64,000 bases of DNA from Rubripirellula amarantea (GTDB lineage Bacteria; Planctomycetota; Planctomycetia; Pirellulales; Pirellulaceae): the NCBI RefSeq assembly GCF_007859865.1, contig NZ_SJPI01000001.1:992001-1056000 (forward strand), written 5' to 3'. The notes under the pieces were generated by a model. It saw nothing but the letters and a program-made list of their open reading frames with translations. It was not told the DNA's origin and did no database searches. Of this stretch, positions 60,857 to 64,000 are shown piece after piece. Position 1 is the first letter of the stretch; each line of letters starts with the position of its first letter. The translations under genes and the position numbers were made by a program.

Positions 60857-60892
60857 CATCTTCCACGCGTTAGGCATCTTCCACGCGTTAGG
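60857..60892. repeat. 18-base tandem duplication
   Basis: CATCTTCCACGCGTTAGG occurs twice with no mismatch (60857-60874 and 60875-60892), in the gap between the Tat-exported isomerase gene and flhB. Confidence 0.92.
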
Positions 60893-60964
60893 CGAGATTC
60901 ACGAATCAGTTGACACCGATGCGTCAGCCGATATCCAAGCCTTCGACTACCGAAGCACCGCTGG

Positions 60965-62047
60965 CTAAGCTGCCGTCGCCTTTGGAATGTCTTTTCCTTG
61001 TAGCTGGTAGACGTAGCGAAGCACTTCGGCAACGGCTTGGTACTGCTCGGTCGGGATAATGTCCCCCACGTCCACAGTTTTATAGAGCACTTGAGCCAAC
61101 GGCTTTCGCTCGACGACCGGGATGCCGTTCTCCAGTGCAATGCGACGAATTTTCTGTGCCAAAACACCGGCACCTTTAGCAAGCACGACCGGGGCTGGCA
61201 TCGATGTGGGGTCGTACTTGATTGCGATGGCAAGTTCAGTCGGATTGCTCACAACGACATCAGCGTTGGGAACCTCGGACTGAGCACGTTGCATCATCAT
61301 TTGACGTTGGATGTGCTTCCGTTTGGCGGCCATCTGCGGATCGCCTTCGGATTCTTTCATTTCATCGCGAATCTCTTGGTCGGACATCATCAAGTCCTGC
61401 TCATGTTTCCATTTCTGAAAGGCGTATTCGAGTAACGCCAACACAAAAAGAGCACCGCCAATCCAAACACAGGTTCCCATCAGTGAGCTGAACATCAGGC
61501 TGGCAATTTGAGGAATGCTCAGACCCGCCAATCCCATGATCTGCGGGCTATACCGACGAAGAGCGGCGTACGCTACCGCAGCAATGATAAGGACCTTGAA
61601 GATACCAAAGCCTAACTTGACAACGCCCTGGATCGACAAAATCCGCTTGGCTCCCGCCAATGGACTGATGTTGCTCAACTTGGGCATGATCTTTTTGGTC
61701 GACAGCAGAAATCCAGTCTGAGTAAGGTTGACCAGAATGCCTGCGATGAACATTGCGAACAACAATGGCACTGCAATCGCGGCTAGCTTCGCTGCGTCGC
61801 GTAACAACCAATTCGTCGCATCACTGGGTGATATGGATTCAATACTGGTGGTCGATAGTGCGTCCACCATCATCGACGCAATTTTTTCACACGCGGGCGG
61901 ACCGAAGGTCCACAAGGTCGCCAAACCCGACAACAGCATGGCCGCGGACATCAAATCTTGGCTCTTGACGATGTTGCCGTCTTCACGCGCCTGACGCCGA
62001 CGTTTGTCGGTAGGTAGGTGCTTCTTATCTCCACTGCTATCGGACAT
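60965..62047 (-). CDS. flhB: Flagellar export protein FlhB (variant NPTE switch)
   Basis: A 360-residue protein with four helices in the first 210 residues (AMLLSGLATLWTFGPPA, LAAIAVPLLFAMFIAGILVNL, VKLGFGIFKVLIIAAVAYAAL, MGTCVWIGGALFVLALLEYAF) and a cytoplasmic C-terminal domain. FlhB normally cleaves itself at an NPTH site to switch substrate class. Here the segment is VVVSNPTELAIAIKYD, with Glu (residue 271) in place of His; Asn268 and Pro269 are kept, so cleavage could still occur but at a different rate. The residues around 275-283 match the family, so the change is unlikely to be a sequence error. It closes the fliP-fliQ-fliR-flhB block. Confidence 0.95.
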   Translation of the reverse strand: MSDSSGDKKHLPTDKRRRQAREDGNIVKSQDLMSAAMLLSGLATLWTFGPPACEKIASMMVDALSTTSIESISPSDATNWLLRDAAKLAAIAVPLLFAMFIAGILVNLTQTGFLLSTKKIMPKLSNISPLAGAKRILSIQGVVKLGFGIFKVLIIAAVAYAALRRYSPQIMGLAGLSIPQIASLMFSSLMGTCVWIGGALFVLALLEYAFQKWKHEQDLMMSDQEIRDEMKESEGDPQMAAKRKHIQRQMMMQRAQSEVPNADVVVSNPTELAIAIKYDPTSMPAPVVLAKGAGVLAQKIRRIALENGIPVVERKPLAQVLYKTVDVGDIIPTEQYQAVAEVLRYVYQLQGKDIPKATAA

Positions 62048-62053
62048 ATGCGA

Positions 62054-62851
62054 TTACCACAGCTTCCCTAAGCGGACGGCAACTTGCGCCAATTCGTCCT
62101 GAAAAATCAATCCAGCCGAGCCAATCGTCAGCGCCAAGACGATCAACATCGACAATGCGTTGATGCTTAGTCCGATAGCCAACACGTTGATCTGAGGCAA
62201 CGTGCGACTGACAAGCCCCGTCACCAAATTCGCCAGTAATAGTGCCGCGACTACGGGAGCAGCGACACGAATGCCGGCGATCATTCCCGCCGTCAACTGA
62301 TCGACGACCAAGGTCATCATCGAATCCGAAAATTCAATCTGCCCAGCCGGCAACGCCTTAAAACTATCCAACAATAGATTTAGTACTAATCGGTGTCCTC
62401 CCACGGCCAACATGATCGACGTCACAAGCAACCCGACCAAACGAGCGATCGAGGGCATGCTGCTTGCAGTTGTCGGGTCAATCGCATCACCAAGTTGCAT
62501 GCCGCCGGTGCTCGTAATGGCTTCGCCGCCGAGTTGCATGCCGGTAATGATCAATTGCACCGTCGCACCAATCAACATCCCGATCATGCCTTCGCGAGCA
62601 ATCGCAATCGTTAGATCAATCAAATTATCGATCCGCGGAAGCGCCTCTGAGGACGTTAGATTCGCAACCGCCGGCATGAGTAACGTGGTTACAAGAATCG
62701 CCAGGATCGCACGCACTCGTTTGGGGACGCCCACTCCCACCGCAGGCATCGCCATCAACAACAAACTCAGGCGAGTAAGGATGAGCACCCCTAAGATGAG
62801 ATGGTCAACGAACCACTGAGTCAGTTCAGAAATATTGACCGGTTCCATCAT
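62054..62851 (-). CDS. fliR: Flagellar export gate protein FliR
   Basis: A 265-residue membrane protein with six hydrophobic helices, beginning LTQWFVDHLILGVLILTRLSLLLMAMPAVGVGVPKRVRAILAILVTTLLMPAV; the GVGVPKRVR step is typical. A conserved gate segment GGEAITSTGGMQLGDAIDPTTASSMP follows, and the C-terminus contains LPQINVLAIGLSINALSMLIVLALTIGSAGLIF. FliR forms the export gate with FliP and FliQ. It ends six bases before flhB and starts 43 bases after fliQ on the same strand, so the block is a single unit. Confidence 0.95.
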   Translation of the reverse strand: MMEPVNISELTQWFVDHLILGVLILTRLSLLLMAMPAVGVGVPKRVRAILAILVTTLLMPAVANLTSSEALPRIDNLIDLTIAIAREGMIGMLIGATVQLIITGMQLGGEAITSTGGMQLGDAIDPTTASSMPSIARLVGLLVTSIMLAVGGHRLVLNLLLDSFKALPAGQIEFSDSMMTLVVDQLTAGMIAGIRVAAPVVAALLLANLVTGLVSRTLPQINVLAIGLSINALSMLIVLALTIGSAGLIFQDELAQVAVRLGKLW

Positions 62852-62894
62852 GCATCCTCATGTTGCGAGTCGGCTGAAATCGCTGCAGAGAACA

Positions 62895-63158
62895 TCACGG
62901 GACAGATGTATTTTCGAAGATGATACGAGTGAAGTCGAGAATCCTTGTCATCAGCCAAGGCAAGCACGCAACTAAGACCGCAGCCATCGCAAGCAACTTG
63001 GGCACAAATGAAACCGTTTGGTCTTGGATTTGCGTCAGAGCCTGAATCAAACCCACGGCCAAACCGGCTGCCATCCCCACCAACAACATCGGCGCAGCGA
63101 TCACGACTGCGGTTAGCAGTGTCGCACGGCAAAGGTCGAGAGCAGAGGATGCATCCAT
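62895..63158 (-). CDS. fliQ: Flagellar export gate protein FliQ
   Basis: An 87-residue protein made of two membrane helices: LLTAVVIAAPMLLVGMAAGLAVGLIQALTQIQDQTVSFVPKLLAMAAVLVACLPWLM, with the family segment QALTQIQDQTVSFVPKL between them. FliQ is a small component of the FliPQR export channel. Length is standard. Confidence 0.96.
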   Translation of the reverse strand: MDASSALDLCRATLLTAVVIAAPMLLVGMAAGLAVGLIQALTQIQDQTVSFVPKLLAMAAVLVACLPWLMTRILDFTRIIFENTSVP

Positions 63159-63284
63159 AGTTAACGTATTGCGAAGTTGAATTCGGAAGATTGGTGTTTA
63201 GTGAAGACACTCGAAACGGGCAAAGACTTGTTCGAACGGATCTTTTGGTTTGCCTGAGATCCGTTTCAGGCTTTGAAACTTGGC

Positions 63285-64000
63285 CTATCCAATGGTTCCA
63301 AAACTGTTCATTAGCATCGTGACCACCATGTGCCAGCCATCAACAAGCACAAACAACAACAGCTTAAAAGGCAGTGAGATCACTTGAGGCGGTAGCATCA
63401 GCATCCCCATCGAGATCGTCACGCTAGCGACGACCAAGTCGACAATTAGAAACGGAAGAAAGATCCGAAACCCCATCAGAAAGGCGACCTTCAATTCGCT
63501 TAGGATGTAGGCTGGCAACAATACGCGCATGGGCACTTCTTCAAATGTGCTTGGTAACGCAGCATCGGGGTCCATGTACGAGTAAAACAGGATCACATCG
63601 TCGGTGTTCTTGGCTTGCCAAATCTGTTTCGACATGAACTCCCGAATCGGAAGCGATCCTGCCTCGTACGCCTCTTCGAGAGTCATTTCGACTTCGGGAT
63701 CGGTGTAAGGCTTAATCGCTTCGTCATAGACTTTCGTCCACACCGGAGTCATCACAAACATGGTCATGAACAGGGCAATGCTGGTCATGACTTGGCTCGG
63801 TGGCAAGGATTGCAAACCAATGGCTTGTCGCAGCAATCCCAGCACCACAATGATTCGAACGTAGCACGTCGTCATCAAAAGCACGGCCGGCGCTAGGCTT
63901 AGCACCGTCAGAAGCAACACAACTTGCAAGCTACTGGCCATGCCCTCGGGACTGGTCCAATGCTCTGGTCCGCCAGCAAGGTTTTCGAGTCCGGGAATAT
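63285..64000 (-). CDS. fliP: Flagellar export gate protein FliP (5' end beyond the window)
   Basis: The minus-strand frame has no upstream stop before position 64000 and its N-terminal reading there (PGLENLAGGPEHWTSPEGMASSLQVVLLLTVLSLAPAVLLMTT) is the FliP N-terminal pattern; family proteins start further upstream, often with a signal peptide. So the ATG at 63941 is internal and the gene is cut by the window edge. Landmarks are LPPSQVMTSIALFMTMFVM, PIREFMSKQIWQAKNTDDVILFYSYMD, the helix LPAYILSELKVAFLMGFRIFLPFLIVDLVVASVTISMGMLMLPPQVISLPFKLLLFVLVDGW. It is the first visible gene of the fliP-fliQ-fliR-flhB block. Confidence 0.93.
   Translation of the reverse strand, partial: IPGLENLAGGPEHWTSPEGMASSLQVVLLLTVLSLAPAVLLMTTCYVRIIVVLGLLRQAIGLQSLPPSQVMTSIALFMTMFVMTPVWTKVYDEAIKPYTDPEVEMTLEEAYEAGSLPIREFMSKQIWQAKNTDDVILFYSYMDPDAALPSTFEEVPMRVLLPAYILSELKVAFLMGFRIFLPFLIVDLVVASVTISMGMLMLPPQVISLPFKLLLFVLVDGWHMVVTMLMNSFGTIG

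Overview
The window looks like chromosomal DNA of a free-living, flagellated planctomycete, most likely a Pirellulaceae member (Rhodopirellula/Rubripirellula type). The call rests on family content, not on a database search: a DUF1800/DUF1501 gene pair, a DUF1559-like protein with an N-terminal zinc ribbon, ThuA-like and formylglycine-generating-enzyme-like secreted proteins, a very large ceramidase/propeller/cytochrome c fusion, planctomycete-style Ser/Thr kinases next to an FHA protein, and many single-gene units separated by short gaps. No rRNA, tRNA, CRISPR array, transposase or prophage was recognised.

Layout. 0-7 kb: 3' part of larB, divergent argG, a repeat-rich gap, then DUF1800-DUF1501 closed by a bidirectional terminator. 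7-12 kb: housekeeping genes (dtd, a YdjM-type membrane protein, a CvpA-like protein, accA) and a degenerate protein kinase. 12-18 kb: a GT4 glycosyltransferase and a minus-strand flagellar operon flhA-flhF-small membrane protein-fliA that ends in a strong terminator. 18-26 kb: DUF2726 protein, ThuA-like protein, serC-serA and the divergent bifunctional putA. 26-35 kb: envelope polysaccharide genes (two GT4 enzymes, a polysaccharide deacetylase, a flippase), a kinase-FHA pair and truA. 35-40.5 kb: an overlapping GntR-ABC-permease-membrane protein operon. 40-54 kb: asd, an FGE-like protein, O-antigen ligase, HtrA protease, a glucuronate-isomerase-like protein with a long acidic tail, a DUF1573 protein and the 1440-residue fusion. 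54-64 kb: leuA with an attenuator leader, two alpha-alpha toroid proteins, a spermidine-synthase-like protein, a Tat-exported sugar isomerase, and a second flagellar export block fliP-fliQ-fliR-flhB.

The two flagellar blocks supply the core of the type III export gate (FlhA, FlhB, FliP, FliQ, FliR), the FlhF GTPase and the FliA sigma factor. serC and serA form two steps of serine synthesis; asd and leuA serve the aspartate family and leucine pathways. The GT4, deacetylase, flippase and O-antigen ligase genes fit production of a surface polysaccharide.

The most interesting observations are regulatory. A short leucine-rich open frame precedes leuA, followed by a perfect terminator hairpin and two more hairpin-plus-T elements; alternative pairings fit classical attenuation and the promoter position suggests a leaderless transcript. 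Upstream of putA lies a 31-codon frame with a strong ribosome-binding site whose last 12 codons include five proline codons and whose stop overlaps the putA ATG, suggesting proline-dependent translational coupling. A short interspersed motif with core CCCTGCCCT recurs across the window, both between and inside genes.
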